This document shows positions 1 to 8,629 of a stretch of 64,000 bases of DNA, piece after piece. The DNA is taken from the NCBI GenBank assembly GCA_934133165.1, contig CAKPAW010000001.1, positions 124,001 through 188,000 of the forward strand. The letters are read 5' to 3'. This DNA comes from an uncultured Clostridia bacterium (GTDB lineage: Bacteria > Bacillota > Clostridia > TANB77 > CAG-508). The notes under the pieces were generated by a model. The model saw nothing but the letters and a program-made list of their open reading frames with translations. It was not told the origin of the DNA and ran no database searches. Numbering within the stretch: position 1 is the first letter of the stretch; each line of letters opens with the position of its first letter. Both the position numbers and the translations under genes were made by a program.

Positions 1-63
1 TAAACTTGTTATTGTTCCTTTTCCTGTACCTGCAGGTCCATCCATTGCTACTATAAATGACAT
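1..63 (-). CDS. cmk: Cytidylate kinase, N-terminal fragment (cut by window edge)
   Basis: Only the first 21 codons are inside the window; the gene continues off the left end. Residues 9-17 read GPAGTGKGT, the P-loop form typical of CMP/dCMP kinase, which phosphorylates CMP and dCMP to diphosphates. An AGAGGA ribosome site lies about nine bases before the ATG. It follows the P-loop/Asp23-like gene on the same strand at a gap of 71 bases and may share its transcript. The family call rests on the P-loop signature alone. Confidence 0.75.
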   Translation of the reverse strand, partial: MSFIVAMDGPAGTGKGTITSL

Positions 64-134
64 ATTTTTTTCCTCTTTTCTTAATTTTAGTTATCTATTA
101 AATTTGATTATCTACAACAATTAATTTAATCTTC

Positions 135-971
135 TTAATCTTTTTTCTGTGGCATTTCTATTGATTTAGCTATTACTGTTATTTTTTGTACATTCATGGT
201 TGTTGATTTTTCAATTTCTTTCACGCATTTTTCTTTAAATTCTTTTAATTCTTTTATAACACTATGACCATATATTACTGCTACTTCCATATAAATAGAT
301 GGCCCTTCTCCGTAATTTTCCACTCTGGTTCTCATTACTCTTGATATTCCTTCCGCCTTTTTAGCTAAATATTCTACTATTTGACGAAATACTGTGTCTG
401 AAATTGTGAAATTACCTAAATAACTAAATGTAGGTCTTATTATTGATTTTTCTGATATATATGGTTTGTTTCCGCTTCCCTTTGACTTAAATATTTGTAG
501 TGGATCTAATATATAACCTGAAAAATCTTTTTTTATCTCAAATGTAGGAACAGGTATTACATGTTTTCCTTGTGTTACCCTTATATTTCTAGCTGTTTTC
601 ATTTCTGTTTCTGTTGCTACATCTTGAATATAAATTGTTTTTTGTATTTTAGGTAGGCCTAAGTTTTCTGCAATTTTTTCTACCATTCCATCTGATGTTC
701 CTAAAATTAAAATTGATTCTGGTTTTAATCTTTTTATAGCTTTTTGCATTTCTTTTCTTTCTTTTTCATCTATAAAAATAGCATGTTTTACAGTTTCAAT
801 TTTTGTTGGTGCTTTTTTGGCAGACTCTCCTGCTACTACCTCATTTTCATTTACTAAAAGTCCATCATCTATAATATAAGAAATATTATTTTCTCCTGCT
901 ACCATTTGTGCCCTGTAACTTTTTCCTGTTCCAGAAGGTCCAACAAATGCATATACTCTTATATCTTTCAT
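135..971 (-). CDS. P-loop ATPase with C-terminal Asp23/Gls24-like domain
   Basis: A 278-residue cytoplasmic protein with no signal peptide. Residues 11-18 (GPSGTGKS) are a Walker A motif, followed by a region resembling small nucleotide kinases. The last 75 or so residues (from about 200) have the alternating pattern of Asp23/Gls24 envelope-stress proteins, including a V-E-Y-G-type strand and a long helix. The combination suggests an ATP-dependent regulator or scaffold rather than a metabolic enzyme, but the substrate is unknown. A GGAGA ribosome site precedes the ATG. It lies between the membrane glycosyltransferase (12-base gap) and cmk, which suggests one operon. Confidence 0.6.
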   Translation of the reverse strand: MKDIRVYAFVGPSGTGKSYRAQMVAGENNISYIIDDGLLVNENEVVAGESAKKAPTKIETVKHAIFIDEKERKEMQKAIKRLKPESILILGTSDGMVEKIAENLGLPKIQKTIYIQDVATETEMKTARNIRVTQGKHVIPVPTFEIKKDFSGYILDPLQIFKSKGSGNKPYISEKSIIRPTFSYLGNFTISDTVFRQIVEYLAKKAEGISRVMRTRVENYGEGPSIYMEVAVIYGHSVIKELKEFKEKCVKEIEKSTTMNVQKITVIAKSIEMPQKKD

Positions 972-983
972 ACATTTTCTCCT

Positions 984-2477
984 TTAATCCTTTTCTACTA
1001 GTGTAATTGTATAATGTAAATTATGGTATTTTACATTATATGATTTTGTTTCTACTATTTGTACATTTTCTAGCTCTTGTTTTATTTCTTCTGTAAAATC
1101 TTCACTAGAATCTATTAGCCAAATTCTTCCTTTATAATCTTTAAGTTCATCTATATTTTCATATGTTTTAAAATTATATCCAAAGGCTTTATATGCTTGT
1201 TCTACATTCCAATTATCTTTATTCCAAAAATATACTTTATTGTCTAAGAAATTGACATCTAAAACAAAACTATCTACATTATTTTTGTGTAATATTATAT
1301 CGTCTTTTTGTATATTTTCCTTTATGTATTCTATATGTTTATTATTACTTTCATCATAATTTGTTTGTATTAATTTTACTTGTACAAATATAGATATTAT
1401 TAATGATATTATACAAATAGCTATAGTTATATATTTATTTCCTTTTTCAGCCATTGTATAACTTAAGAAAAATATAAACAATCCTGTTACACATAACATA
1501 TATCTTGCATATATTATTGGTCTCCATATTATTAATGAAACTAAGCATATAGCAAGTACAAGTATTCCCCATATTAATATTGCAAGTTTTTCTGGTTTTT
1601 CTTCTTTACTTTTATTTTTTATATTAGCATATACCATATATGCACATATTAATATTCCAAATATTCCTGCAATTACAGGATTTACATATGCATCTCCACC
1701 TAAATTCCCTGTAAATTGAAAATTAAAAAATTCTATTAATGAATCTGGAAATTTAATTGATATCCAAAAGCCTGATGATACTTGTTTTACTTGTAATAGT
1801 AAAGAAACTATCCAAGGTATATATAATATAATTTGTGGTATTGCAATTGCAAAAAACATTTTTAAATTGTCTGTAAATTTTTTCTCTTTAATTGCTTCTT
1901 TTGTAAAAAATACAAATAACATTAAATTAACAATTCCTGCCGTTGCCAAAGCATAATAATGTGTATATGCTGATGCCAAGCTAAATATTGCAAATAAAAT
2001 CCAATTTTTAATTTGTTTTTTATCTCTATTTTTATAAGTTCTATATGCATATATACACATTAGCGTAACTAACAACATAGCTAATGTATACATTCTAATT
2101 TCGCCTGTATACACCATATTTACAGGTAAGAAATATATTAAAAATGAAAAAATTAATCCTACATTTTTTCCAAAATCTTTTCTAATATGTGTAAATCCAA
2201 GTATTCCTAAAATTGATATGCAAACTAATGAAAATAGCCTGTAGCAAATTATTTTATTTCCAAATATTAAATTAATAATATGTAATATCCAATAATATAA
2301 AATAGGATGTACATCATTTCCACCAATTGTCCAAATTTCTGTAAAAGTATGATTTGCTAAACCTACAGAATAGCTTTCGTCAAACCATAAATTTTCATGA
2401 AATATTGGTACTGCTACAAATATAATTCCTAATATTATAACTATTATATGTAATATATCTTTCTTATCTAATTTCAT
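984..2477 (-). CDS. GT-C fold membrane glycosyltransferase (family 39/ArnT-like)
   Basis: About 497 residues with roughly ten or more hydrophobic segments. Near residue 33, after the first membrane helix, is FDESYS, matching the acidic first-loop motif of GT-C enzymes that use polyprenyl-phosphate sugars; a second loop motif DVHP follows. The likely role is to add a sugar to an envelope glycan or protein outside the membrane. I chose the ATG at 2477 because AAAGGA lies about 12 bases upstream; an ATG at 2498 would add seven residues with no clear ribosome site. The acceptor and sugar cannot be read from the sequence. Confidence 0.7.
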   Translation of the reverse strand: MKLDKKDILHIIVIILGIIFVAVPIFHENLWFDESYSVGLANHTFTEIWTIGGNDVHPILYYWILHIINLIFGNKIICYRLFSLVCISILGILGFTHIRKDFGKNVGLIFSFLIYFLPVNMVYTGEIRMYTLAMLLVTLMCIYAYRTYKNRDKKQIKNWILFAIFSLASAYTHYYALATAGIVNLMLFVFFTKEAIKEKKFTDNLKMFFAIAIPQIILYIPWIVSLLLQVKQVSSGFWISIKFPDSLIEFFNFQFTGNLGGDAYVNPVIAGIFGILICAYMVYANIKNKSKEEKPEKLAILIWGILVLAICLVSLIIWRPIIYARYMLCVTGLFIFFLSYTMAEKGNKYITIAICIISLIISIFVQVKLIQTNYDESNNKHIEYIKENIQKDDIILHKNNVDSFVLDVNFLDNKVYFWNKDNWNVEQAYKAFGYNFKTYENIDELKDYKGRIWLIDSSEDFTEEIKQELENVQIVETKSYNVKYHNLHYTITLVEKD

Positions 2478-2656
2478 ATTATTTTTTATTCCTTTCATTG
2501 CTATCTAAAGCTTTTTTAGAAAATTTATAAACTTATTTTTTCGAATTTTATTTTCGTTAGTTATTATATCATTATGATAAAAAAAAGTCTATAAGTTTTA
2601 TCTATACACTCTAGTAATTTCTCTAAAATTTTATATTGATTAGATAATTTAAATAT

Positions 2657-2685
2657 TTGTTTTATTTTTATATTAATGTTATAAT
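2657..2685 (+). promoter_or_regulatory. Sigma-A promoter for antitoxin/Fic
   Basis: TTGTTT and TATAAT are separated by 17 bases, about 33 bases upstream of the antitoxin ATG. No operator palindrome is obvious. Confidence 0.5.
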
Positions 2686-2718
2686 ATATTTATAGATTTA
2701 AAAGAAAGAGGAAATTTT

Positions 2719-2925
2719 ATGGATTTATCAATAAAAAATACAACTAGAGAACAAAGAAAAGAAATTGTAAAAACAGCTCTTGCAATTTCTATTACAGGAA
2801 CTGATTTTCCAAGTGATGAAGCTTTAAAAATAGTGAAAGAATACGTTGATGGTAAAACTGAAATTGAAGAAGTTCAAAGAAAAATTATTGAATTGTATAA
2901 AAAGGATGGTGAAAATAATGATTAA
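2719..2925 (+). CDS. VbhA-like antitoxin of Fic toxin
   Basis: A 68-residue helical protein directly upstream of a fic gene and overlapping it by eight bases, the arrangement of class I Fic modules. The stretch around residues 20-55 (G-T-D-F-P-S-D-E-A, then a long helix with I-E-E-V) resembles the antitoxin VbhA domain. In that family an (S/T)xxxE(G/N) helix places a glutamate in the Fic active site to block ATP binding. Here the matching segment is A-I-S-I-T-G, so the glutamate appears to be threonine. An AGAGGA ribosome site precedes the ATG. Neutralisation by another route, or a decayed antitoxin, are both possible. Confidence 0.6.
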   Translation: MDLSIKNTTREQRKEIVKTALAISITGTDFPSDEALKIVKEYVDGKTEIEEVQRKIIELYKKDGENND

Positions 2926-3607
2926 AGACCCTTATGTTCAAGAAAACGGAACTTTAAAAAATAGACTTGGTATTACTGACTATAATACTTTAAATTCAGC
3001 TGAAAAAGATATTACTTTTTCAAAATTTCTTAATATAAAAGAAACTTTCCGTACCAAGTTTGATATTTCTTACATTAAAGCTATTCATAAACATATTTTT
3101 GAAGATATTTTTGATTGGGCTGGTGAGTTTAGAGAAGTTCCTGTTTATAAACAAGAATTAGTAATTCCTGGTATTAGTCTTAATTATACAGATCCTAAAA
3201 ATATTGAAAAAGAATTATCTGATTGCTTAGAAAAAATTAATAATACTAATTGGACTGCACTTACTTTAGATCAAAAAAGTGCTACTTTTACTAAATATCT
3301 TACTGAATTTTGGGCAATTCATCCTTTTAGAGATGGTAATACTAGGACTACATTAACATTTGCTACTCAATTTTCAAGAGAGCATGATTTTCCTTTAGAT
3401 TTAGGTGTTTTGCTTGATAATTTAACAAGAAAATTTGATAGTAATGGTAAAATTACACAATTTAGTATTAGAGATAAATTTGTATTATCAGCTATTCCTG
3501 AAGAATATTGTCCTGAACCTGAACATTTAAATTCTTTAATTCATACTGCAATGGTTTCTGGAATATCTAAAAATATAGAAAAATTACAAAATAATTTAGA
3601 AAGATAA
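2918..3607 (+). CDS. fic: Fic domain protein (probable AMP-transferase toxin)
   Basis: 229 residues. Residues 135-143 read HPFRDGNTR, the full Fic motif with catalytic His135, the acidic Mg-binding residue and the phosphate-binding glycine and arginine. Upstream is the flap segment D-W-A-G-E-F-R-E (about 66-73). Fic enzymes transfer AMP or related groups from nucleotides to Ser, Thr or Tyr of targets. I start at the ATG at 2918, which has GGATGG upstream and overlaps the antitoxin stop; earlier in-frame ATGs would lie inside the antitoxin. The active site is complete, so the protein should be catalytically competent. The target is unknown. Confidence 0.85.
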   Translation: MIKDPYVQENGTLKNRLGITDYNTLNSAEKDITFSKFLNIKETFRTKFDISYIKAIHKHIFEDIFDWAGEFREVPVYKQELVIPGISLNYTDPKNIEKELSDCLEKINNTNWTALTLDQKSATFTKYLTEFWAIHPFRDGNTRTTLTFATQFSREHDFPLDLGVLLDNLTRKFDSNGKITQFSIRDKFVLSAIPEEYCPEPEHLNSLIHTAMVSGISKNIEKLQNNLER

Positions 3608-3659
3608 TTTTATTTATTGTAGGAATTTCACCTATAATTAGACTTATTAAATTACAAAA

Positions 3660-3710
3660 ATATGGTTAGTAATTATCTAAAATATTGATAACTACTAACC
3701 ATATTTATTT
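3660..3710. terminator. Bidirectional terminator between fic and glycosyltransferase
   Basis: An 18-bp near-perfect stem (ATATGGTTAGTA... with its complement ending at about 3704), with T-rich flanks on both strands, between two convergent genes. Confidence 0.75.
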
Positions 3711-3711
3711 T

Positions 3712-4941
3712 TTAATTTACTTCATTTATTTTTATATCTCTTACATGTTCTATTTTTTCCCATTTTGTGTTTCTTACAAATAAACATTTAAAGTTAATTA
3801 ATAGCCATGAACCTAGGAATAATGGGTAAAAAATTAATCCTTTTAACATTGGTTTAATTGGCTTTTTATCTAATACCATAATTAATAATGCTGTTAGTAT
3901 TGGTAATAAAAATGTTGGTATTAAATAGCGCAAACAATTTATTAATAGTTCTTGAGCTGTCATTCCATTTGCAAAATACATCACAAAGTTTAATAATAAT
4001 AAAATAATTGTTACTACAAACATTGGTATACTACCTAGTATATATAAAAGTCCATCAAAGTTCATTAATGTTTTCTTTTCTTTTACAGCTGCCGCTAATA
4101 GTCCAGTATATTCTTTCATACATTGAATATGTCCAACTGTCCATCTTGATCTTTGAGACCATGATTGTTTAAATCCTGTTGGTTGCTCATCATACACTAT
4201 TGCATCTGTTGCCCAACCTAATTTTCTTCCTTCTATAATATTTTTTAAAGAAAATTCTATATCTTCTGTTAATGTGTTTGTATCCCAACCTGTTGGTTTT
4301 ATTATATCAAATCTAACCATAAAACCTGTACCATTTAAAAGTGGAGATAAACCTAAATTATATCTTGCTAAATGATAAAAACGATTCATTGTCCAATAGA
4401 AAATTGCATAACCTGCTGTTATCCAGTTATCTGTAGGGTTTTTAATATCACGATAACCTTGTACTACATTCTCTCCTTGGCATAGTTTTTTATTCATTGC
4501 TTTTAAAAAGTTTTCATCTGCTATGTTATCTGCATCAAATATACAAAATGCATCATATGGTGCATCTTCTTCTATCTTTTGAGCTAAAAACCATTGAAGT
4601 GCAAAACCTTTTGTTTTTTTCTTTTCATCAAATCTTTCATAGACAATTGCTCCTGCATTTCTTGCTACTTCTGCTGTATTATCTGTGCAGTTATCTGCTA
4701 TTACATATATATCATATAAGTTTTTAGGATATTTTTGATTTTTTAAACTTTCTATTAAGTTTGCAACCACTGCCGCTTCGTTATGTGCAGGAATGATTGC
4801 CATAAATCTATTTTCTTTATCCTCTAATATTGGTTTTTCTTTTAATTTTACTAATGAACATATACTAACTATTAATTGATATAACCAAAATATTGTTACC
4901 AACCAAGCTAATGCTTGTTGTAATATATATAAATATTCCAT
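3712..4941 (-). CDS. Processive-type family 2 glycosyltransferase
   Basis: 409 residues. There is an N-terminal membrane helix (about 8-30), a cytoplasmic GT2 domain with PAHNE (51-55), DAD (136-138), TED (225-227) and QRSRW (263-267), then several C-terminal membrane helices from about 290. This is the D, DxD, ED, QxxRW signature of BcsA/HasA/PgaC-like synthases that polymerise a polysaccharide and pass it through the membrane. Cellulose, poly-N-acetylglucosamine and others cannot be told apart here, and no PilZ domain or partner gene is adjacent. An AGGAG ribosome site precedes the ATG. It appears to be a single-gene transcript. Confidence 0.8.
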   Translation of the reverse strand: MEYLYILQQALAWLVTIFWLYQLIVSICSLVKLKEKPILEDKENRFMAIIPAHNEAAVVANLIESLKNQKYPKNLYDIYVIADNCTDNTAEVARNAGAIVYERFDEKKKTKGFALQWFLAQKIEEDAPYDAFCIFDADNIADENFLKAMNKKLCQGENVVQGYRDIKNPTDNWITAGYAIFYWTMNRFYHLARYNLGLSPLLNGTGFMVRFDIIKPTGWDTNTLTEDIEFSLKNIIEGRKLGWATDAIVYDEQPTGFKQSWSQRSRWTVGHIQCMKEYTGLLAAAVKEKKTLMNFDGLLYILGSIPMFVVTIILLLLNFVMYFANGMTAQELLINCLRYLIPTFLLPILTALLIMVLDKKPIKPMLKGLIFYPLFLGSWLLINFKCLFVRNTKWEKIEHVRDIKINEVN

Positions 4942-5070
4942 TTTTTGCTCCTTGTCCTTTTTTATATTTTATTAGTTAATCATTAATATTATACTATTTT
5001 CTTTTTTATTTTGCAATGATTTGTAATATTTTTATTTAATTTTCAAATAAATTTCACATATAAAGAAAAA

Positions 5071-5130
5071 GAACCTAAGATTTTCTATCAAATACAAACT
5101 TTAAGAAAATCTTAGGCTCATCATATTTAT
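5071..5130 (-). terminator. pnp terminator within a 60-bp dispersed repeat
   Basis: A long stem (AGCCTAAGATTTTCT pairing across an 18-base loop) lies just after the pnp stop and is followed by a T-rich tract on the minus strand. Nearly the same 60 bases occur again at 43647-43706, with about nine differences by eye. Confidence 0.75.
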
Positions 5131-5133
5131 TTT

Positions 5134-7269
5134 TTACTCTTCTTCTTTGTTGTCTTCTGAATTTGTTACTTCTAGGTCTTTCATATTTAAGTTTATTCTA
5201 CCTTGATTGTCTATTTCAGATACCTTAACTGTAACTTCATCTCCAACTGAAAGAACATCTTCTACTTTTTCTACTCTTTTATTTGAGATTTTAGAGATAT
5301 GAAGTAATCCTTCTTTTCCTCCACCTAAATCTACAAATGCTCCAAATGTAGCTATTCTTGTTACTTTTCCGTCATATATTTTTCCAGCTTCTATTTCTCT
5401 TGTTATTTCTTCTATCATTTTCTTAGCTTTTGGTCCATCTTGTCCTTCTGCACTATAAATACAAACTGTTCCATCTTCTTCTATGTCAATTTTAACTCCA
5501 TTTGCTTCTTCTATTATTTTATTTATCATTTTTCCACCAGGTCCGATAACATCTTTAATTTTATCTACTGGTATTGTCATTGTAATAATTTTAGGTGCAT
5601 ATTTTGATATTTCTTTTCTAGGTTCTGCAATTACTGGTAACATAATGTTATCTAATATATAATCTCTTGCAACTTTTGTTCTTGCAAAAGCTTCTGCAAT
5701 TATATCATATGTTAAACCATCACATTTAATATCTACTTGAATTGCTGTAATACCTTCTTTTGTTCCACCAACTTTAAAGTCCATGTCTCCAAAGAAGTCT
5801 TCTATTCCTTGAATATCTGTAAGCATTACATATTCATTTGGATTTTCTTTGCTTGTAACTAAACCTGTTGAAATACCTGCAACTGGTCTTTTAATTGGAA
5901 CACCAGCATCCATTAATGCTAAAGTGCTTCCACAAATACTTGCTTGTGATGTTGAACCATTTGAAGATAAAATTTCAGATACAACACGAATTGCATATGG
6001 AAATTCTTCTTCTGATGGAATTACTGGAACTAATGCTTTTTCTGCTAAAGCTCCATGTCCTATTTCTCTTCTTCCAGGTCCACGAGAAGGTCTTGCTTCT
6101 CCTACTGAATAAGATGGGAAGTTGTATTGGTGCATATATCTTTTTCCTGTTTCTTCATCTACACCATCTAGCATTTGTTCTTCACTCTTCATTCCTAGAG
6201 TTACAATAGTCATAGCTTGTGTTTGACCTCTAGTAAATATTGCACTACCATGTACTCTTGGAAGTAAACCTACTTCACATGAAAGTGGTCTTAACTCATC
6301 TATTTTTCTTCCATCTGGACGTTTATGTTCATTGAAAATCATTTCTCTAACACATTCTTTTTCTAGGTCATGAACTGTATCTGCAATGTCTTGTTTTCTT
6401 TCTTCTCCTGCTTCTTCCCCATATTTTTCTACTACATAATTTGTAATATCTTCTGTTATTTTATCTATGTTAGCGTCTCTAGTTTCTTTGTCTGGAGCTT
6501 GTACATCTTGGTACATTCTGTCTTTGAAAGCTCCTCTTAATTCTTCATAGAAACTTTCTTCTACACCAAAGTGTTTGTATTCAAATTTTTCTTTTCCACA
6601 ATCTTTTTGAATTTCAGAAATAAATTCACAGATTTTTTTAATTTCTACATGAGCTGCTTTTATAGCATCTAACATTGTATCGTTTGGTATTTCGTCTGCT
6701 CCTGCTTCAATCATTGTTATTTTTTCTTGTGTTGCAGCTACTGTTAATGTTAATCTTGATTTTTCCCTTTGAGCTACTGTTGGGTTTATAACAATTTGTC
6801 CATCTACATAACCTACATTTACTGCTGCTGTTGGTCCTCCAAATGGAATATCTGAAATTGCCAAAGCTGCTGCAGAACCTATCATAGCACATACTTCTGG
6901 GCTATTATCTTGTTCTACTGAAAGAACTGTTGCAACAACACATACATCATTTCTGAAATCCTTTGGGAATAATGGACGAAGTGGTCTATCTATTGCTCTT
7001 GATGTTAATATTGCTTTGTCTGTTGGTTTTCCTTCTCTTTTTGTAAAGCTTCCTGGAATTTTTCCTACAGCATATAATTTTTCTTCATAATCTACTGATA
7101 ATGGGAAAAAGTCAATTCCATCTTTTGGTTCTTTTGCAGCTGTAACATTTACCATTACAACTGTGTCTCCGTAGCGAACCATAACACTACCATTTGCAAG
7201 TTCTGCTATTTTACCTGTTTCTATTGTTAGCTTTCTTCCTGCAAGTTCTGTTGAATAAGTTTTAAACAT
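5134..7269 (-). CDS. pnp: Polynucleotide phosphorylase
   Basis: 711 residues, the usual size. Domain order: RNase PH domain 1 (about 1-140, with FFPLSVDYEEK and FTKREGKPTD), all-alpha linker, RNase PH domain 2 (about 310-540, with FTRGQTQ and GEARPSRGPGRREIGHG), KH domain with VIGPGGK (about 575), and S1 domain (about 625-695, ending RINLNMK). The enzyme degrades RNA 3' to 5' with phosphate and takes part in mRNA turnover. The acidic C-terminal tail is short. A GGAGA ribosome site precedes the ATG. It sits downstream of rpsO, the conserved rpsO-pnp order, with paired hairpins in the gap that may be processing or autoregulation sites. Confidence 0.97.
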   Translation of the reverse strand: MFKTYSTELAGRKLTIETGKIAELANGSVMVRYGDTVVMVNVTAAKEPKDGIDFFPLSVDYEEKLYAVGKIPGSFTKREGKPTDKAILTSRAIDRPLRPLFPKDFRNDVCVVATVLSVEQDNSPEVCAMIGSAAALAISDIPFGGPTAAVNVGYVDGQIVINPTVAQREKSRLTLTVAATQEKITMIEAGADEIPNDTMLDAIKAAHVEIKKICEFISEIQKDCGKEKFEYKHFGVEESFYEELRGAFKDRMYQDVQAPDKETRDANIDKITEDITNYVVEKYGEEAGEERKQDIADTVHDLEKECVREMIFNEHKRPDGRKIDELRPLSCEVGLLPRVHGSAIFTRGQTQAMTIVTLGMKSEEQMLDGVDEETGKRYMHQYNFPSYSVGEARPSRGPGRREIGHGALAEKALVPVIPSEEEFPYAIRVVSEILSSNGSTSQASICGSTLALMDAGVPIKRPVAGISTGLVTSKENPNEYVMLTDIQGIEDFFGDMDFKVGGTKEGITAIQVDIKCDGLTYDIIAEAFARTKVARDYILDNIMLPVIAEPRKEISKYAPKIITMTIPVDKIKDVIGPGGKMINKIIEEANGVKIDIEEDGTVCIYSAEGQDGPKAKKMIEEITREIEAGKIYDGKVTRIATFGAFVDLGGGKEGLLHISKISNKRVEKVEDVLSVGDEVTVKVSEIDNQGRINLNMKDLEVTNSEDNKEEE

Positions 7270-7287
7270 AAATATTTCTCCTTTTCT

Positions 7288-7318
7288 TCCCCAAAAGTTC
7301 CAGGTACTTTTGAGGTAA
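7288..7318. repeat. Imperfect palindrome in pnp leader (left member of pair)
   Basis: CCCCAAAAGT, then a short loop, then ACTTTTGAGG forms a hairpin about 20-50 bases upstream of the pnp start. Its core CCAGGTACTT recurs in inverted orientation in the partner at 7518-7548. Confidence 0.6.
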
Positions 7319-7517
7319 ACCTTTATTTCGTTTATTTTTATATATTTATATATTTTTTAACAATACTTTTCTTAGCTGTAACCTCTACAATGTACTATTT
7401 TTATAGTATATTGTACAAGCTACATTCTAATTTCAAGTATTATTATAAAATAAAAATATTTTATAAAATTATAATTTATTATAATACCACTTATTAAATT
7501 ATAATTCTAATCCATTA

Positions 7518-7548
7518 CCCCATAAGTACCTGGTCTTTTTGGGGTAAA
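7518..7548. repeat. Imperfect palindrome after rpsO (right member of pair)
   Basis: CCCCATAAGTACCTGG followed by TTTTTGGGG. It is similar to the 7288 element in both direct and inverted orientation. The two flank roughly 200 bases of AT-rich DNA holding a weak inner stem (ACAATGTACTAT/ATAGTATATTGT). I see no gene between 7320 and 7517. Confidence 0.55.
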
Positions 7549-7562
7549 AATAATTTTAAAAT

Positions 7563-7598
7563 GGACGTTTCACTTTTATTTAGCAAAACGTCCTTTTT
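7563..7598 (-). terminator. Terminator after rpsO
   Basis: GGACGTTT and AAACGTCC flank a 15-base loop seven bases beyond the rpsO stop, followed by an AT-rich run on the minus strand. Read-through into pnp remains possible. Confidence 0.65.
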
Positions 7599-7604
7599 GA
7601 TTAA

Positions 7605-7868
7605 TTATTTTCTTAATCCTAATTTTTCAACGATATCTCTGTATCTTTGAACATCTTTATCACTTAAATATTTAAGTAAGCTACGTCTTGCACCTACCAT
7701 TTTTAAAAGACCTCTTCTTGAGTGATTGTCTTTTTTGTGTACTTTTAAGTGTTCTGTTAATTCATTAATTCTTTCTGTTAAAAGAGCTATTTGAACTTCT
7801 GGAGAACCAGTATCTTTTTCATCTCTTTTATAAGTATTAATTATTTCTTGTTTTCTTTCTTTTGTCAT
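7605..7868 (-). CDS. rpsO: 30S ribosomal protein S15
   Basis: 87 residues with the family core DTGSPEVQIA, HKKDNHSRRGLLKMV and the terminal KLGLRK. S15 binds 16S rRNA early in small-subunit assembly. I place the start at the ATG at 7868, with AGGAGG 11 bases upstream. A GTG at 7880 overlaps the ribosome site and would give a protein longer than the family. A strong promoter lies about 100 bases upstream, and a 17-base palindrome (7903-7919) in the leader could be an S15 autoregulatory element, which is inference only. Confidence 0.96.
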   Translation of the reverse strand: MTKERKQEIINTYKRDEKDTGSPEVQIALLTERINELTEHLKVHKKDNHSRRGLLKMVGARRSLLKYLSDKDVQRYRDIVEKLGLRK

Positions 7869-7967
7869 TTTAGATTGCACCTCCTATTTTTTTCTTATTT
7901 GCCTTAAACTGAGTTTAAGCAGGTTTTTCCTAAAACTAAGTATAAGGTATTTGTCTTTGACTTAACT

Positions 7968-7996
7968 ATAATACCATGTTTTTCTAATAAATGCAA
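7968..7996 (-). promoter_or_regulatory. Sigma-A promoter of rpsO
   Basis: On the minus strand TTGCAT and TATTAT are separated by exactly 17 bases, about 100 bases upstream of the rpsO start. Confidence 0.7.
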
Positions 7997-8017
7997 TAGC
8001 AAAATGTAAAAAACATT

Positions 8018-8065
8018 AGGGACGGTCCTTTTTGTTCCGAAATCGGAACAGGAGGGACACTCCTT
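8018..8065. repeat. GGGACGG-type intergenic repeat, copy 1
   Basis: About 48 bases with an internal palindrome (TTCCGAAATCGGAA) flanked by AGGGACGGTCC and GGGAC. A second near-full copy lies at 34796-34841, and shorter remnants occur at 16368, 42370, 57666 and 61552. Confidence 0.7.
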
Positions 8066-8085
8066 AATATTACCAAAACAAATAA

Positions 8086-8123
8086 AAATGAGATAGATTT
8101 TTTTAATTTCTATCTCATTTTTA
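8086..8123 (-). terminator. Terminator after the small gene at 8126
   Basis: AAAAATGAGATAGA and TCTATCTCATTTTT form a 14-bp stem right after the stop codon, ending in a T-run. Confidence 0.75.
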
Positions 8124-8125
8124 TT

Positions 8126-8431
8126 TTACTCACAATACTTGTCTAATATTGCCCAAATAATTTTGTGGTATCTTCTAATTTCTATAATCTTAGAGCCATC
8201 GTCACATTCGCAAGTTATGAAAGGTATATCCTTCTGGCTGTTTCTATCTTTATCTATTGTTATAGAAATAAGATTTGGTATTACTTTAACCAATTTAGAA
8301 GAAATTTCATTATCATCTGAAAAAGATTTTTTTATGCTTTTCATCAACTCATAAAACTCTTTCCGATCTATTTCTTTTATGTACTCTTTTCCATTTTGTT
8401 TCCAAATAAAAATAATTTCCTCTTTTTTCAT
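8126..8431 (-). CDS. Small protein of unknown function with an in-frame CGG codon
   Basis: 101 residues, not recognised. It is charged and soluble (many Lys, Glu, Asp), with no signal peptide or membrane helix. The start at 8431 is set by an excellent AAAGGAGG site; an upstream extension to 8512 has none. It has its own terminator and so is probably transcribed alone. It carries one of only two non-frameshifted in-frame CGG codons I found (8365-8363, Asp-CGG-Lys). The zero frame stays open for more than 70 codons afterwards, while a +1 shift would end after seven. If CGG causes frameshifts here, this gene is a test case. Confidence 0.6.
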   Translation of the reverse strand: MKKEEIIFIWKQNGKEYIKEIDRKEFYELMKSIKKSFSDDNEISSKLVKVIPNLISITIDKDRNSQKDIPFITCECDDGSKIIEIRRYHKIIWAILDKYCE

Positions 8432-8579
8432 TATATTTACCTCCTTTAATTGTTTGTTTTTTAGATAAACTTTGGAGATAAATATATGTCTCCGATATTT
8501 ATCTAAAGACATATTTGTACTTTAAATTATTTTCATATTATAGCATGCTTTCTTTATTTTATCAATAGTTAACAATATA

Positions 8580-8621
8580 ATAGACGCTTTTACTAATATA
8601 TAAGAATAAAAGCGTCTATAT
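8580..8621 (-). terminator. Terminator after the L,D-transpeptidase gene
   Basis: ATAGACGCTTTTA and TAAAAGCGTCTAT form a 13-bp stem beginning a few bases beyond the stop codon. Confidence 0.8.
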
Positions 8622-8629
8622 TTAATATA

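Noticed and set aside
6707..6892. Short minus-strand frame inside pnp
   Set aside because: It lies wholly inside pnp in another frame and codes low-complexity Ser/Asn/Lys sequence.
8018..8065. Promoter operator for rpsO
   Set aside because: Similarity to repeats at unrelated loci makes a dispersed repeat more likely than a gene-specific operator.
8432..8512. N-terminal extension of the gene at 8126
   Set aside because: The AAAGGAGG site decides for the ATG at 8431; the extension has no ribosome site.
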